Notes: generated by a model not told the origin, from the letters alone. A stretch of DNA of 64,000 nt from Halomonas sp. GD1P12 (GCF_025725645.1 NZ_CP107007.1:930001-994000), one strand, 5' to 3'. Shown: positions 26,025-36,621, counted from the first letter of the stretch. Numbers and translations are program-made.

Positions 26025-27358
26025 TAGGCTTCTCCTCTAAAGGTGTCCTGAATCAGCGTGTCGGCGTCGACGGCACTCTGGCCCAAAATGATCGCGGCCT
26101 TGAGCTGCTCGGCGGCGCGGTTGGCGGCCTCTTCGCTCGCCGCGTGCACCATTGCCAGCGGCCGATCAGCGTCGACGCGAGCACCGATTTCGGCAATCGC
26201 GCTAAAGCCAACGCTGTGATCCACCCTGGCGTCGTTACGCAGGCGCCCGCCGCCGAGCTCGACCACGCTCATGCCCACCGCGCGGGTGTCGATGCGGTTC
26301 ACGATGCCGGCCTCATCGGCGTAGACCGGCTTCACGACGTTCGCTTTGGGCAGGTAGTGCTCCGAGCGCTCCATGAAGTCGTTCGGGCCGCCGAGCTCGG
26401 ACACCATGCGCGCAAAAATTTCGGCAGCGGCGCCGGAGTTCAGCGCTTTTTCGAGCATCGAGAGGGCTTCATCGCGGCTGGCGGCGAGCTTGCCGGCCAT
26501 CAGCATCTCGACGGCGAGTTCGCGGGTGACCTCCATCACGCGGCTATTGGCGCGCTCGCCGCGCAGAAGCGCCAGTGTCTCGACGATTTCCACCGCGTTG
26601 CCGGCACACGGCGCCAGCGGCTGGCTCATGTCGGTCAGAAGCGCGGTGGTCGGCGTGCCGGCCTGGGTGGCCACGTTGGCGATGCTCTCGGCAAGCTCGC
26701 GGGATTTTTCCGGCGTCGGCATGAAGGCACCGCTGCCGACTTTCACGTCCATCACCAGCGCGTCGAGGCCCGAGGCGAGCTTCTTGCCGAGGATCGAGGC
26801 GGTGATCAAGGGAATCGACTCCACCGTGCCGGTCACATCGCGTACGCCGTAAATGCGCTTGTCCGCCGGCGCCAGGTTGCCGGTCTGGCCGATGATGGCG
26901 ACCCCGGTGGATTTCACTACCTGGCCGAAGCGCTCGGGAGCAGGGTAGGGGTCGTAGCCGGGAATCGATTCGAGCTTGTCGAGTGTGCCGCCGGTGTGGC
27001 CGAGCCCGCGCCCGGAAATCATCGGCACGAACGCGCCGCAGGCAGCGACCCAGGGGCCGAGCACCAGGGACACCAGATCACCGACGCCGCCGGTGGAGTG
27101 CTTGTCGACCACCGGTCCTGGCAGGTTCAGTGAATCCCACTGCATGACGTGGCCGGAGTCACGGGTGGCGGTGGTCAGCGCGACCACTTCCTCACGGCTC
27201 ATGCCGTTGAGGAAGACCGCCATGGTGAAGGCGCCGATCTGGGCATCGCTGATGCGATCGTCCGCCACGCCCTGAACGAAGTGCTTGATCTCATCAAAAG
27301 GCAACGCCTGGGCATCGCGCTTAAGGCGGATGAATTCCTGGGGGAGCAGGTGTGCCAT
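26024..27358 (-). CDS. deoA: Thymidine phosphorylase
   Basis: A 444-residue pyrimidine-nucleoside phosphorylase that releases thymine from thymidine. The family signature [20 protein letters not shown] and the phosphate-binding [11 protein letters not shown] are intact; [11 protein letters not shown] also matches. It starts two bases after the deoC stop codon; its ribosome-binding site AGGAGGCTACTAATC lies in the deoC 3' end. Confidence 0.97.
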   Translation of the reverse strand: MAHLLPQEFIRLKRDAQALPFDEIKHFVQGVADDRISDAQIGAFTMAVFLNGMSREEVVALTTATRDSGHVMQWDSLNLPGPVVDKHSTGGVGDLVSLVLGPWVAACGAFVPMISGRGLGHTGGTLDKLESIPGYDPYPAPERFGQVVKSTGVAIIGQTGNLAPADKRIYGVRDVTGTVESIPLITASILGKKLASGLDALVMDVKVGSGAFMPTPEKSRELAESIANVATQAGTPTTALLTDMSQPLAPCAGNAVEIVETLALLRGERANSRVMEVTRELAVEMLMAGKLAASRDEALSMLEKALNSGAAAEIFARMVSELGGPNDFMERSEHYLPKANVVKPVYADEAGIVNRIDTRAVGMSVVELGGGRLRNDARVDHSVGFSAIAEIGARVDADRPLAMVHAASEEAANRAAEQLKAAIILGQSAVDADTLIQDTFRGEA

Positions 27359-27360
27359 GA

Positions 27361-28149
27361 TTAGTAGCCTCCTTCTTGTGTCGCGGCATCGGCGTCAGGG
27401 TTCAGGGTCATCAGCACGTCACCCAACAGGCTCGAGGCACCGAAGCGAAAGTGCTGCGGGGTAATCCAGTGCGGACCCATGATGTCGGCGGCGAGTTTCA
27501 GGTATTCAGCGGCCTCTTCGACGGTGCGCACACCGCCGGCGGCCTTGAAGCCGACATCCTGGCCGCTCTCCTTGATCGCGCCGAGCATGATCTCGGTGGC
27601 TTCAAGCGTTGCGTTAGTAGCGACCTTGCCGGTGGAGGTCTTGATGAAGTCGGCGCCGCCTTCGATGGCGAGTTCGCTGGCGCGCTTGATCAGTTCGGGC
27701 GTTTTCAGCTCGCCGGTCTCCAGAATGACCTTTAAAAGCGCCTGACCGCCGCAGGCTGCCTTGCACATTTCGACCAGCTCGCGGCCGGTCTCTTCGTCGC
27801 CGGCCATCAGCGCGCGGTAGGGGAAGACCACATCGACTTCGTCGGCGCCGGAGGCCACGGCTTCGCGGGTTTCCCGCGCCGCGCCCATGATGTCATCGCC
27901 GCCGGCGGGGAAGTTGGTGACCGAGGCGATCTTCACCTGATCTTTCAGGTTGTGCGCGGTGAGCGCGCGGGCCGCGGTTACGATGAACTGTGGGTAGACG
28001 CAAATGGCGGCTGGGGTCCCGACCGGGGTTTTGACCATCTGGCAAAGCGACTCGATGCGCGCATCGGTGTCGTCGTCGTTGAGGCTGGTGACGTCCATCA
28101 GGGCGAGCGCTTGTTTAGCGGCTTGAAGCAGGTCGGAAGAGGCAGTCAT
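27361..28149 (-). CDS. deoC: Deoxyribose-phosphate aldolase
   Basis: A 262-residue class I aldolase that splits 2-deoxyribose 5-phosphate into acetaldehyde and glyceraldehyde 3-phosphate. The Schiff-base Lys lies in DFIKTSTGK and the second active-site Lys in [11 protein letters not shown]. It is the first gene of the deoC-A-B-D-cdd run. The ATG at 28149 has only a weak upstream site; the in-frame extension further upstream is not family-like. The 150-base region before it probably holds its own promoter, because a terminator for nupC lies at 28252-28280. Confidence 0.96.
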   Translation of the reverse strand: MTASSDLLQAAKQALALMDVTSLNDDDTDARIESLCQMVKTPVGTPAAICVYPQFIVTAARALTAHNLKDQVKIASVTNFPAGGDDIMGAARETREAVASGADEVDVVFPYRALMAGDEETGRELVEMCKAACGGQALLKVILETGELKTPELIKRASELAIEGGADFIKTSTGKVATNATLEATEIMLGAIKESGQDVGFKAAGGVRTVEEAAEYLKLAADIMGPHWITPQHFRFGASSLLGDVLMTLNPDADAATQEGGY

Positions 28150-28242
28150 GGCGTTCTCACGTTGGTGTTGAAAAAATGGGGTATTAAGAAAATTGGTGTC
28201 AAGAGAAACAGTGTAAAAGCATGCGCACGAAAAGCAGGCCGG

Positions 28243-28282
28243 TAAAAAACGAACGGGCACTGCGCTTGGCCGTGCCCGTTCA
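28243..28282 (-). terminator. Rho-independent terminator of nupC
   Basis: AACGGGCAC / GTGCCCGTT inverted repeat (28252-28260 and 28272-28280). On the minus strand the stem is followed by GTTTTTTACC, giving the U-tract. It separates tsx-nupC from deoC. Confidence 0.82.
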
Positions 28283-28303
28283 GTTTAGCGCCTGAGGCAG
28301 GGC

Positions 28304-29587
28304 TTATGCCGCGACATTACCCAGGGCGATGAAAAAGCCCGCGATCGACGCCGACATGAGATTCGAAAGCGTCCCCGCGAGTACGGCTTTGACACCGTAA
28401 CGGGCAATCTCGTTGCGCCTTGTCGGCGCGATACTGCCAAGCCCGCCCAGCAAAATGGCGATCGAGGACAGGTTGGCGAAGCCGCACAGCGCAAAGGACA
28501 AAACGGCCTGCGTATGTGGCGTCATCATCTGACCTGTCGCGGCCACCACCTGTTCCCCATCAATGTAGGGCGCCAGGTTAATGAACGCGACGAACTCGTT
28601 GACCACGATTTTCTGGCCGATGAAGGAGCCGGCAAGCGTGGCCTCGGACCAGGGAACGCCGAGCAAAAACGCCAGCGGGGCGAAGAGCCAGCCAAGAATC
28701 AGCTCCAGACTCAGCGACTCGAAACCGAACCAGCCACCGACTCCGCCCAGAATACCGTTGACCAGCGCGATCAGGCCGATGAATGCCAGCAGCATCGCGC
28801 CCACGTTGGCGGCCAGCATCAGCCCGGAGCTTGCCCCGGAGGCTGCGGCGTCGAGCACGTTGACCGGCTTGTCCTCCTGCTCTTTGAGCTCCTCGTCCAC
28901 TTTGGTGATGCTATCGGCATCCTGGTTGTCCCGGGTTTCCGGCATGATCAGCTTGGCGAACAACAGCCCGCCAGGGGCGGCCATGAACGAGGCGGCGACC
29001 AGGTACTCCATGGGAATGCCGAGCTGGGCGTAGCCGGCGAGCACCGATCCGGCGACCGAGGCAAGCCCGCCGCACATCACGGCAAAGAGCTGCGACGGCG
29101 TCATGCGCGCGATGAACGGGCGCACCACCAGCGGCGCCTCGGTCTGGCCGACGAAGATATTGGCCGTGGCCGAGAGCGACTCGGTGCGTGAGGTGCCGAG
29201 TGCTTTCTGCAGTGCACCGCCCAGAATCCGGATGATCCACTGCATGATCCCCAAGTAGTAGAGCACGGCAATTAATGAGGAGAAGAAGATGATGACCGGC
29301 AGAACGCGCACGGCAAAGACGAAACCGATGCTTTCGACGTCCGCCAGACCCCCGAACAGAAAGTCGATACCGTCGTTGGCGAAGACCAGCACCTGGCTCA
29401 CCCCGGCGGAGATCGTCTCCAGAAAGACCTGGCCGAAGGGGATGTAAAGCACGAACGCCCCGATCCCCGCCTGAATGGCAAAGGCGCCGAGCACCGTGCG
29501 CAGGCGTATGGATTTGCGGTCATAGGAGAAAATCAGGGCGATGATCACCAGGGTGGCCATACCGACCAGGCTCATGAGGAGTGTCAT
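28304..29587 (-). CDS. nupC: NupC-family concentrative nucleoside transporter
   Basis: A 427-residue inner-membrane CNT-family symporter. The N-terminal [19 protein letters not shown] follows the NupC pattern. The core motif [13 protein letters not shown] (nucleoside-binding GQTEAP) and the second repeat motif [10 protein letters not shown] (Asn-Glu-Phe-Val-Ala) are present. It imports nucleosides by proton or sodium symport. It lies 36 bases downstream of the tsx/ompK-like gene, forming a transport operon across both membranes. The start at 29587 has AAGGGA upstream; ATGs four and nine codons later are alternatives. Confidence 0.92.
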   Translation of the reverse strand: MTLLMSLVGMATLVIIALIFSYDRKSIRLRTVLGAFAIQAGIGAFVLYIPFGQVFLETISAGVSQVLVFANDGIDFLFGGLADVESIGFVFAVRVLPVIIFFSSLIAVLYYLGIMQWIIRILGGALQKALGTSRTESLSATANIFVGQTEAPLVVRPFIARMTPSQLFAVMCGGLASVAGSVLAGYAQLGIPMEYLVAASFMAAPGGLLFAKLIMPETRDNQDADSITKVDEELKEQEDKPVNVLDAAASGASSGLMLAANVGAMLLAFIGLIALVNGILGGVGGWFGFESLSLELILGWLFAPLAFLLGVPWSEATLAGSFIGQKIVVNEFVAFINLAPYIDGEQVVAATGQMMTPHTQAVLSFALCGFANLSSIAILLGGLGSIAPTRRNEIARYGVKAVLAGTLSNLMSASIAGFFIALGNVAA

Positions 29588-29623
29588 AAGGAGATCCCTT
29601 GAGTTCGCGAGGCACGCCTCGGG

Positions 29624-30472
29624 TTACAGGAAGTTGAGCTTGACCGTATAGATCATCGCATTTTGATACACGTTCGGCGCGCCCAACTTGTTGTCCGAAT
29701 AGCGATACTGAATGCCGGTGGTGATCAGATCCGCCGGATGCCACCAAAGACCTACCGCGCCGTTGGTGCCGGTGCTGCCCGCGGTGCCGTTCACGTAGTT
29801 CTGCTCGAGGTAGTCGCTGTCACGATCGAAGGTTTGCTCGTGCCAGTTGGTGATGCCAAAGCCCTGACCGAACGCGGTGAAGTCGTAACCCGCGACCCAG
29901 CCGGCCATGTAGCCGTTCATGCCCGTGTAGCCGTCGCTTTGCACCCGCGCCGGGCCGATGAAGGGCTTGAACCAGAAGCCGTTATCGAAAGTGGCGCGAT
30001 AGCCGAAGCCGAGGATCTGATCCTGCTCGCGGCTATTGAAACCGTAGTCGCGGAAATCGTAGATGTGGGCGTAGACCGAGAAGGGCGTGTCACCCAGGTA
30101 GATATGCGAGGTGACCTTGCCCGCGGTGCGAAAGTTATCCTGACCGTTGCTCGATTCGTCGAACTGATCGTTGGTCGGGTTCTCGAAATCGAAAAAGCCG
30201 TAGAATTCACCCCAGCTAAAGCCCACGCCGCCTTCGAGCTCTACATAGGTGAAATCGCTTTTGGCGGCGTTGCTCGCCGTGCGACGCTCGGTGCCGTTGG
30301 ACCAGTCCAGGTAGTTGACCGAGACGTTGCCAAACGACCAGAGCCGGTCGAGGGTTTGCGGCTCGGGCTCATCGGCCAGTGTGGGAGAGGCGATCAGGGC
30401 GCCGGCGAGTAGCGTCAGGGCACCACGGGTTACCGTGCGCTGTGAATCAAGGGTAAAGCGTTGAGCAGTCAT
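29624..30472 (-). CDS. Tsx/OmpK-type nucleoside-specific outer-membrane channel
   Basis: A 282-residue outer-membrane beta-barrel precursor. A signal peptide ends near SPTLADE; the mature part alternates aromatic and polar residues and ends in Phe-Leu (YTVKLNFL). Blocks such as WSFGNVSVNYLDWSNGTE, GFFDFENPTND and QYRYSDNK match the Tsx/OmpK family (Channel_Tsx). It would let nucleosides cross the outer membrane and hand them to NupC, the next gene. GAGGCCTT precedes the ATG. The divergent regulator and palindromic operator at 30572 suggest DeoR control. Confidence 0.88.
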   Translation of the reverse strand: MTAQRFTLDSQRTVTRGALTLLAGALIASPTLADEPEPQTLDRLWSFGNVSVNYLDWSNGTERRTASNAAKSDFTYVELEGGVGFSWGEFYGFFDFENPTNDQFDESSNGQDNFRTAGKVTSHIYLGDTPFSVYAHIYDFRDYGFNSREQDQILGFGYRATFDNGFWFKPFIGPARVQSDGYTGMNGYMAGWVAGYDFTAFGQGFGITNWHEQTFDRDSDYLEQNYVNGTAGSTGTNGAVGLWWHPADLITTGIQYRYSDNKLGAPNVYQNAMIYTVKLNFL

Positions 30473-30571
30473 AAGGCCTCAAATGGTCGAAATAGCGCCG
30501 CCGCGCTCTGTTTTTATAGAGTACGAAATCGATATGCGCTGAGAGTGTGATCATCGGTGCGGGCTGGCGGA

Positions 30572-30587
30572 TGTTATAATTATAACA
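30572..30587. promoter_or_regulatory. DeoR-type operator overlapping divergent -10 elements
   Basis: TGTTATAATTATAACA is a perfect 16-base palindrome. It differs from the E. coli DeoR operator (TGTTAGAATTCTAACA) only at two symmetric positions. It contains TATAAT on both strands, so a bound repressor would block the divergent promoters of the tsx/ompK-nupC and deoR genes. Confidence 0.75.
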
Positions 30588-30591
30588 TTCA

Positions 30592-30609
30592 GTGTTATTC
30601 CTTTAACAC
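30592..30609. promoter_or_regulatory. Second inverted repeat beside the DeoR operator
   Basis: GTGTTA-TTCCTT-TAACAC: six-base arms resembling the half-sites of the adjacent palindrome but with wider spacing. It lies four bases from the first operator and may be a second, weaker regulator contact. Confidence 0.45.
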
Positions 30610-30751
30610 CGATTTGCAACCGGCGTTTGCAGGCGTTGCTTGTTAGGCACGATTGCAGGCATCTTTTGAACGCCGTACCTACAAACAGTATTGATAAAAA
30701 GTATGTACAAACCGTGTTTGCGATCATGGTTCGAGCGAGGTCAGAAACAGC

Positions 30752-31519
30752 ATGAGCGATCGTCGTGAGGAGCGACTCACTCTTTTAAGAGAAGCGCTGG
30801 TCAACGAGAGGACGCTGCATCTGCGCGATGCGGCGACGCTCTGTGGCGTGAGCGAAATGACCATCCGGCGCGACCTGCATACCTGCTCGCAGTCGATCAG
30901 TCTGATTGGCGGGCGGCTGATCAAAGTGTCTCCCCAGGCGAGCGCCTATGATCTCATCGAACAGCAGGCGCTGGGGTATCCGGCCAAGTACCGGCTTTGC
31001 CAGCGTGCGCTTTCGTTCATCGACGAGGGCGATACGCTATTCATCGACTGCGGCTCGACGCTTTTACCGCTGCTGGGTTTTCTGGCGCGTTTCAAGGCGC
31101 TCACCGTCGTCACCTACGCGCTCAACGTGGCCACGAGCGTGGCCAAACTTCCCAGCGTGCGGCTCATCGTTTTGGGAGGGCTCTACTACCCCGCGTCTCA
31201 GTCCTTTGGGGGAGAGCGACTGGCAGAGAAAATCCGTGGTCTTGGCATCAACAAGGCGCTGATAACGGCGGCCGGAATCGACGATGACCAGGGCGTAAGC
31301 TGCTTTCATTTTCACGAAGTCGCGCCCAAAAAGGCGGCCATCGCGACCGCTGAAAAGCGAATTTTACTCGCCGATACGCGCAAAATGGGTGTTGTTCGAC
31401 CGGCCTATTTTGCTACCCTTGGCGACTTCGATGTATTGGTGACAGATGATGAGCAGGTTTCAAAGCGATTTGAGGCCGGCTTGGCCTCTATGCCGGACAT
31501 CGCAATCACCTGGCCTTGA
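30752..31519 (+). CDS. deoR: DeoR-family transcriptional regulator of nucleoside genes
   Basis: A 255-residue repressor. An N-terminal DeoR-type helix-turn-helix (about 20-45, ATLCGVSEMTIRRDL) is followed by the DeoRC sugar-phosphate sensor with FIDCGSTLLPLL and the VLGGLYYP strand. In E. coli the ligand is deoxyribose 5-phosphate, the DeoC substrate. Divergent placement from tsx-nupC and a DeoR-like operator between them support the same role here. The symbol rests on family, context and operator. Confidence 0.85.
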   Translation: MSDRREERLTLLREALVNERTLHLRDAATLCGVSEMTIRRDLHTCSQSISLIGGRLIKVSPQASAYDLIEQQALGYPAKYRLCQRALSFIDEGDTLFIDCGSTLLPLLGFLARFKALTVVTYALNVATSVAKLPSVRLIVLGGLYYPASQSFGGERLAEKIRGLGINKALITAAGIDDDQGVSCFHFHEVAPKKAAIATAEKRILLADTRKMGVVRPAYFATLGDFDVLVTDDEQVSKRFEAGLASMPDIAITWP

Positions 31520-31799
31520 GCGCGATCACTAACGGTTTTAAACGAGCAGGGTGCGGCAATGCGTCGCTTTCTGCGCGCACGTAATCGGTAGAAAATGTTC
31601 GTGCTTGTGTTTGTGCGTGAAACGCACGCCAGGTTCGCTACCAACCCCATGCGGTAGCGCATATTTTTCCCGGTGTTATCAGGCGTTGCTCTAGTGCCCT
31701 GGGAAAAATATGGGGTGCTAGTTGGTCTGCTATATGGCATATCGTTTGGCTTGCTGTCTGGCGACTAGTTTTGAAACGCAACTCTGACGAGATCGCACC
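31520..31799. other. Intergenic region with large inverted repeat before cyoA
   Basis: Bases 31660-31671 (CATATTTTTCCC) and 31701-31712 (GGGAAAAATATG) are perfect 12-base inverted arms with a 29-base loop. They extend imperfectly outward through CCCC(A)T/ATGGGG. Downstream (31730-31742) lies a short ATATGGCATAT element. The region must hold the cyo promoter, but no clear -35/-10 pair stands out. Confidence 0.5.
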
Positions 31800-32789
31800 A
31801 TGCAACAACCCTCCCAATGGCGCAGGCGTGGCACTTTCTTCGTGCTCCTCGCGCTGTGCTTGCTCCTTGCAGGCTGTAGCTCGGCCCTGATGGACCCCAA
31901 GGGCGATATTGGTGAAGCGCAGCGTTCGCTGATCTTGAGCTCCTTTGGCTTGATGATGATCGTGGTCATTCCGGTCATCGTGCTGACGGTCGCTTTCGGC
32001 TGGCACTACCGCCGTAGCAACACCGTGGCACAGTACCTGCCGGATTGGGCGCACTCAAACTTGATCGAGGCCATCGTGTGGCTGGTGCCCGTGGTCATCG
32101 TTGCCATTCTGGCGGTGATTACCTGGCGCTCTTCTCACGAGCTCGACCCGCACCGTCCGCTGGAAAGTGATGAGCCGACCCTCGAAATCCAGGCGATCTC
32201 GCTGGATTGGAAATGGCTGTTCATCTACCCCGAGCAGGGCATCGCCACGGTCAACGAAGTCGCTCTGCCGGTCAATCGCCCGGTACGCTTTCGTGTGAGC
32301 TCAGGCTCGGTGATGAACTCGCTGTTCATTCCGCGCTTGGGAACTCAGATCTACGCGATGGCGGGTATGGATAACGACGTTCACCTCGTTGGTAACGAAA
32401 TCGGCACCTACTGGGGTCGTTCGACCAATTACAGCGGCGCAGGTTTCGCTGGCATGGTCTTCGATGCGCTGGTGACCTCCGATGAAGACTTCGAGACGTG
32501 GGTAGACCAGGTGCGCGCCGAGGGTGAGCCGTTGACGTATCCCGAAGGCTACTCCGAGCTTGCCGAACGCTCCTCGTTCGTCGATGTCCGGTACTTCTCG
32601 GATGTGACGCCGGAGTTCTACGAGCGGCTAGTAAGCAGTTTCCATACGGGAACCGACCCTGAGACGGACACGCAGGACGCAGACCGTGCACCGGCCGTTG
32701 ATACCAATGAAGCCTATCAATCGACCGACAACCAAGAGGGTGAGCGATCAGATGACGATGAGCTCATCAGCAACGAGGCGGGAGGGTAA
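31800..32789 (+). CDS. cyoA: Cytochrome bo3 ubiquinol oxidase subunit II
   Basis: A 329-residue lipoprotein. The signal peptide ends in the lipobox LLLAGC (Cys26), followed by two membrane helices (about 48-70 and 90-112) and a periplasmic cupredoxin-like domain without CuA ligands, as in quinol oxidases. WKWLFIYPEQGIATVNE and the tail block match CyoA. It opens the cyoABCDE operon. The C-terminal 40 residues are very acidic, as is common in halophiles. Confidence 0.95.
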   Translation: MQQPSQWRRRGTFFVLLALCLLLAGCSSALMDPKGDIGEAQRSLILSSFGLMMIVVIPVIVLTVAFGWHYRRSNTVAQYLPDWAHSNLIEAIVWLVPVVIVAILAVITWRSSHELDPHRPLESDEPTLEIQAISLDWKWLFIYPEQGIATVNEVALPVNRPVRFRVSSGSVMNSLFIPRLGTQIYAMAGMDNDVHLVGNEIGTYWGRSTNYSGAGFAGMVFDALVTSDEDFETWVDQVRAEGEPLTYPEGYSELAERSSFVDVRYFSDVTPEFYERLVSSFHTGTDPETDTQDADRAPAVDTNEAYQSTDNQEGERSDDDELISNEAGG

Positions 32790-32792
32790 GCC

Positions 32793-34769
32793 GTGTTCGG
32801 TAAATTAAGCTTAGAAGCAATCCCCTTACACGATCCTATTATTGTGGTCGTGGGTTTGGGAATGATTGTGGGAGCCATCGCGCTGTTAGGCGCACTGACT
32901 TACTTTCGTAAGTGGGGCTGGCTCTGGAATGAGTGGTTCACTTCGGTAGACCACAAAAAACTCGGTATCATGTACTTCATCGTGGCCCTGGTCATGCTGC
33001 TGCGCGGCTTCGCCGACGCCATCATGATGCGTAGTCAGCAGGCGCTGGCCGCTGGCGGCTCGATGGGCTTTTTGCCGCCGGATCACTACGACCAGATCTT
33101 CACCGCCCACGGCGTGATCATGATCTTCTTCGTGGCGATGCCGATGGTCATCGGTTTGATCAACCTGGTCGTACCGCTACAGATTGGCGCGCGCGACGTT
33201 GCCTTCCCGTTCTTGAACAACCTGAGCTTCTGGCTGTTCGCCGTGTCGGCGGTTTTGATCAACGTTTCACTGGTACTGGGCGAGTTCGCCAAGACCGGTT
33301 GGTTGGCCTACGCGCCACTATCGGGAATAGAGTACAGTCCCGGGGTCGGCGTGGATTACTGGATATGGGCACTACAGATATCCGGTATCGGTACGACGCT
33401 GACCGGTATCAACTTCTTCGTCACCATCCTGAAGATGCGTACCAAAGGCATGACGCTGTTCCGCATGCCGATCTTCACTTGGACTGCCCTGTGCGCCAAC
33501 GTGTTGATCATCGCTTCGTTCCCGATTCTGACCGCGACCATCGCGCTACTAACGCTCGACCGCTACTTTGGTATGAACTTCTTTACCAACGAGCTTGGCG
33601 GCAACGTGATGATGTACGTCAACTTGATCTGGGCGTGGGGTCACCCGGAAGTTTACATCCTGATTCTGCCGGCGTTCGGTGTCTTTTCTGAAGTCATCGC
33701 GACCTTTGCGCGTAAGCGTCTGTTTGGCTACCACACCATGGTTTGGGCAACGGTTGCGATCACCGTGCTGTCGTTCATCGTTTGGTTGCACCACTTCTTC
33801 ACCATGGGGGCAGGGGCCAACGTTAACGCCTTCTTCGGCATCATGACGATGATCATCGCCATTCCGACCGGGGTTAAGGTCTTCAACTGGATCTTCACCA
33901 TCTTCCGCGGTCGTCTGGAGCTGACTTCGCCGGTGCTGTGGACGCTGGGCTTCATCATCACCTTCACTCTGGGTGGTATGACCGGTGTCATGCTGGCGCT
34001 GCCGGCGGCGAACTTCGTGCTGCACAACAGCCTGTTCGTTATCGCGCACTTCCATAACGTGATCATCGGCGGCGTTGTATTCGGCATGCTGGCGGGTCTG
34101 ACCTACTGGTTCCCGAAAGCCTTCGGCTTCACGCTGAGCGAGAAGTGGGGCAAACGCTCCTTCTGGTTCTGGATCACCGGTTTCTACACCGCGTTCATGC
34201 CGCTTTACGTGCTGAGCTTCTACGGTGCGGCGCGCCGCATGCAGTCCTACCCGAACGCCGAATGGCAGCCCTGGATGATCGTGGCTTGGGTCGGTTCGGT
34301 GCTGATCGCCTGTGGTATCGCGTGTACCATCATTCAGTTCTACGTCAGTATTCGTGACCGCAAGCAGAACCAGGATGTGACCGGCGACCCGTGGGATGGC
34401 CGTACGCTCGAGTGGTCCACCTCTTCACCGCCCCCGTTCTACAACTTCGCGCACGAGCCAGTGGTCGGTGATATCGACAGCTTCTGGACGCAAAAGCAGC
34501 GTGGCATCGAGCAGGCTGAAGAGAAGGACTACCAGGACATCCACATGCCGAAGAACACCTGGGCTGGCCCGATCATCAGTGTCTTCGCCATGATCTTTGG
34601 TTTTGCGATGATCTGGCACATCTGGTGGCTGGCGATCGTCGGCGCCGTGGGTACGCTGGTGAGCTTCCTCGCGCGCGTGTTCAACGACGACATTGACTAC
34701 TACGTGCCGGCCGCCGAAGTCGAACGGATCGAGCAGGCGCACCTCAAGCGTTTGGAGGCACATTCGTAA
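32793..34769 (+). CDS. cyoB: Cytochrome bo3 ubiquinol oxidase subunit I
   Basis: A 658-residue haem-copper oxidase catalytic subunit, close to the 663 residues of E. coli CyoB. Haem and CuB ligands are visible: His in [11 protein letters not shown], the [12 protein letters not shown] motif with the cross-linked His-Tyr, WLHHFFTMG with two His, and [11 protein letters not shown] with two His. It starts with GTG after GGGAGGGTAAGCC, three bases after cyoA, and overlaps cyoC by one base (TAATG). It reduces O2 to water with ubiquinol and pumps protons. Confidence 0.97.
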   Translation: MFGKLSLEAIPLHDPIIVVVGLGMIVGAIALLGALTYFRKWGWLWNEWFTSVDHKKLGIMYFIVALVMLLRGFADAIMMRSQQALAAGGSMGFLPPDHYDQIFTAHGVIMIFFVAMPMVIGLINLVVPLQIGARDVAFPFLNNLSFWLFAVSAVLINVSLVLGEFAKTGWLAYAPLSGIEYSPGVGVDYWIWALQISGIGTTLTGINFFVTILKMRTKGMTLFRMPIFTWTALCANVLIIASFPILTATIALLTLDRYFGMNFFTNELGGNVMMYVNLIWAWGHPEVYILILPAFGVFSEVIATFARKRLFGYHTMVWATVAITVLSFIVWLHHFFTMGAGANVNAFFGIMTMIIAIPTGVKVFNWIFTIFRGRLELTSPVLWTLGFIITFTLGGMTGVMLALPAANFVLHNSLFVIAHFHNVIIGGVVFGMLAGLTYWFPKAFGFTLSEKWGKRSFWFWITGFYTAFMPLYVLSFYGAARRMQSYPNAEWQPWMIVAWVGSVLIACGIACTIIQFYVSIRDRKQNQDVTGDPWDGRTLEWSTSSPPPFYNFAHEPVVGDIDSFWTQKQRGIEQAEEKDYQDIHMPKNTWAGPIISVFAMIFGFAMIWHIWWLAIVGAVGTLVSFLARVFNDDIDYYVPAAEVERIEQAHLKRLEAHS

Positions 34770-35389
34770 TGGCGACAGATACAATGCACCATGGCGCCCA
34801 TGCCGATGAACACCACGATCATGATCATCATGACGTAGCGGGTACGAAAGTATTCGGCTTCTGGGTCTACCTGATGAGTGACCTGGTGATCTTCGGCACG
34901 TTGTTCGCCACCTACGCCGTGCTCATGAAGGGCACGGCAGGCGGGCCGAGCGGCGCTGATATCTTCGAGCTGCCGCTGATCCTGTTCGGCACCTTTGCGC
35001 TTTTGATCAGTAGTTTCACCTTCGGCATGGGCGTTCTGGCAATGAACGCCAACCGTGTCGGCCAGGTGAAGATGTGGCTGATCGTCACGTTCGTACTGGG
35101 CTTGATGTTTTTGGGCATGGAGCTCTACGAATTCCATCATCTGATTCATGAAGGCTACGGTCCGGATCGCAGCGCGTTCTTGTCGGCGTTCTTCACGCTG
35201 GTCGGCACTCACGGCCTGCACGTGACTTTCGGCATGATCTGGATTCTGGTAATGCTGGTTCAGCTTCAGACCAAGGGCATCAATCCTGCGACGCGTCCGC
35301 GCATTCTGTGCTTGAGCCTGTTCTGGCACTTTTTGGACATCGTCTGGATCTGCGTCTTCTCCTTCGTCTACCTGATGGGAGTGCTTTGA
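34769..35389 (+). CDS. cyoC: Cytochrome bo3 ubiquinol oxidase subunit III
   Basis: A 206-residue five-helix membrane protein of the oxidase subunit III family. The start is unusual in its His-rich cytoplasmic N-terminus ([16 protein letters not shown]). Blocks [21 protein letters not shown] and [15 protein letters not shown] are diagnostic. Its ATG overlaps the cyoB stop. Confidence 0.95.
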   Translation: MATDTMHHGAHADEHHDHDHHDVAGTKVFGFWVYLMSDLVIFGTLFATYAVLMKGTAGGPSGADIFELPLILFGTFALLISSFTFGMGVLAMNANRVGQVKMWLIVTFVLGLMFLGMELYEFHHLIHEGYGPDRSAFLSAFFTLVGTHGLHVTFGMIWILVMLVQLQTKGINPATRPRILCLSLFWHFLDIVWICVFSFVYLMGVL

Positions 35390-35390
35390 G

Positions 35391-35720
35391 ATGAGTTCTT
35401 CTTCTAGCCAACCGTCGGCCGATCACGGCTCTACCAAGTCCTACGTACTGGGTCTGATCCTGTCGCTGGTACTGACGATCATTCCCTTCGGGGCGGTCAT
35501 GATGGGGCTGTTCAGCACGCCGGTGACGGTCTGGATCATCGTGATCACGGCCGTGATGCAGATGCTCGTTCAGCTGGTCATGTTCATGCACCTGAACACC
35601 AAGTCGGACGAAGGGTGGGGCATGATGTCCTTCGTGTTCACTGTCTCTATTCTCGCCCTCGTGGTAGGAGGCTCCCTGTGGATCATGCATCATCTGCACA
35701 TCAACATGATGATCGGCTAA
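35391..35720 (+). CDS. cyoD: Cytochrome bo3 ubiquinol oxidase subunit IV
   Basis: A 109-residue three-helix protein (helices about 18-40, 48-70 and 80-103) that supports assembly of CyoABC. It starts one base after the cyoC stop codon. SYVLGLILSLVLTIIPF matches the CyoD N-terminal helix. Confidence 0.94.
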   Translation: MSSSSSQPSADHGSTKSYVLGLILSLVLTIIPFGAVMMGLFSTPVTVWIIVITAVMQMLVQLVMFMHLNTKSDEGWGMMSFVFTVSILALVVGGSLWIMHHLHINMMIG

Positions 35721-35725
35721 CCACG

Positions 35726-36598
35726 ATGCCTAGCCGGCGGCAGGATCTGCTGGAACTGACCAAACCCGGTATCATCGGCGGCAATCTGATTGCCGCCATC
35801 GGGGGCTACTTCCTGGCCGCTCAGGGGCAGTTCGATCTGGTGACCTTCGCCGCCGTGCTGCTTGGCATCGCGCTGATCATTGGGTCAGCCTGTGCTTGCA
35901 ACAATGTAATCGACCGGGATATCGACGCTTTGATGGCGCGCACGCGCCATCGCCCGCTGGTTCGCGGCAGCGTGTCGATCACCCAAGCGCTGGGGCTCTC
36001 GGCGCTTCTGGGCGTTTGCGGTGTGGTGTGTTTGGCGCTGGGCACCAACGGGTTGACCGTGGCGCTGGCCGTGATCGGCTGGGGCGTTTATGTGGGCATT
36101 TATAGCCTCTACATGAAGCGCCACTCCGAGTACGGCACGCTGGTAGGCAGCCTTTCCGGCGCGATGCCGCCGGTCGTGGGGTACTGCGCGGTGACCGGCA
36201 CGTTCGACAGCGGCGCGATCGCGCTTTTGGTGATTTTCTGCCTGTGGCAGATGCCGCACTCCTACGCCATTGCGATCTTTCGCTACGCGGACTATCAGCG
36301 GGCATCGATTCCGGTATTGCCGGTGGTGCGCGGCATCAAAACCGCCAAGCATCACATCCTGGGCTACATCGTGGCGTTCATTCCCGCCTCGTTGGCACTG
36401 GGATTGGCAAGTCAAGCGGGCCTTGGCTATCTCTGCGTGGCGCTGGTGATGGGCTGCTACTGGCTCTACCTCGCGCTTCGCGGCTATCGCCTGACCGATG
36501 ACGTGCGCTGGGCCAAGCAGGTCTTCGGGGTCTCGATTCTGACGATCACCGCCATGAGCCTGGTAATGGTACTCGAGGCAGTGGTACCGCTGGCCTAG
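35726..36598 (+). CDS. cyoE: Protohaem IX farnesyltransferase (haem O synthase)
   Basis: A 290-residue polytopic UbiA-superfamily prenyltransferase that makes haem O for the oxidase. The Asp-rich motif NNVIDRDIDALMARTRHRPL and the second motif with DYQRASIPVLPVVRG are intact. The ATG at 35726 lies five bases after the cyoD stop; no strong ribosome site is visible, suggesting coupled translation. It closes the operon before a strong terminator. Confidence 0.95.
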   Translation: MPSRRQDLLELTKPGIIGGNLIAAIGGYFLAAQGQFDLVTFAAVLLGIALIIGSACACNNVIDRDIDALMARTRHRPLVRGSVSITQALGLSALLGVCGVVCLALGTNGLTVALAVIGWGVYVGIYSLYMKRHSEYGTLVGSLSGAMPPVVGYCAVTGTFDSGAIALLVIFCLWQMPHSYAIAIFRYADYQRASIPVLPVVRGIKTAKHHILGYIVAFIPASLALGLASQAGLGYLCVALVMGCYWLYLALRGYRLTDDVRWAKQVFGVSILTITAMSLVMVLEAVVPLA

Positions 36599-36621
36599 GT
36601 CACGCGATCATCACCTGCACT

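Noticed and set aside
24915..26027. Long plus-strand open frame (370 codons) opposite deoB
   Set aside because: It is the antisense shadow of the deoB gene in GC-rich DNA; composition rich in Val, Ala, Gly and His and no ribosome site. deoB is certain by motifs.
30549..30564. CRP-like half-site TGTGATCA upstream of tsx/ompK
   Set aside because: Only one half of the TGTGA-N6-TCACA consensus is present; not enough to call a site.
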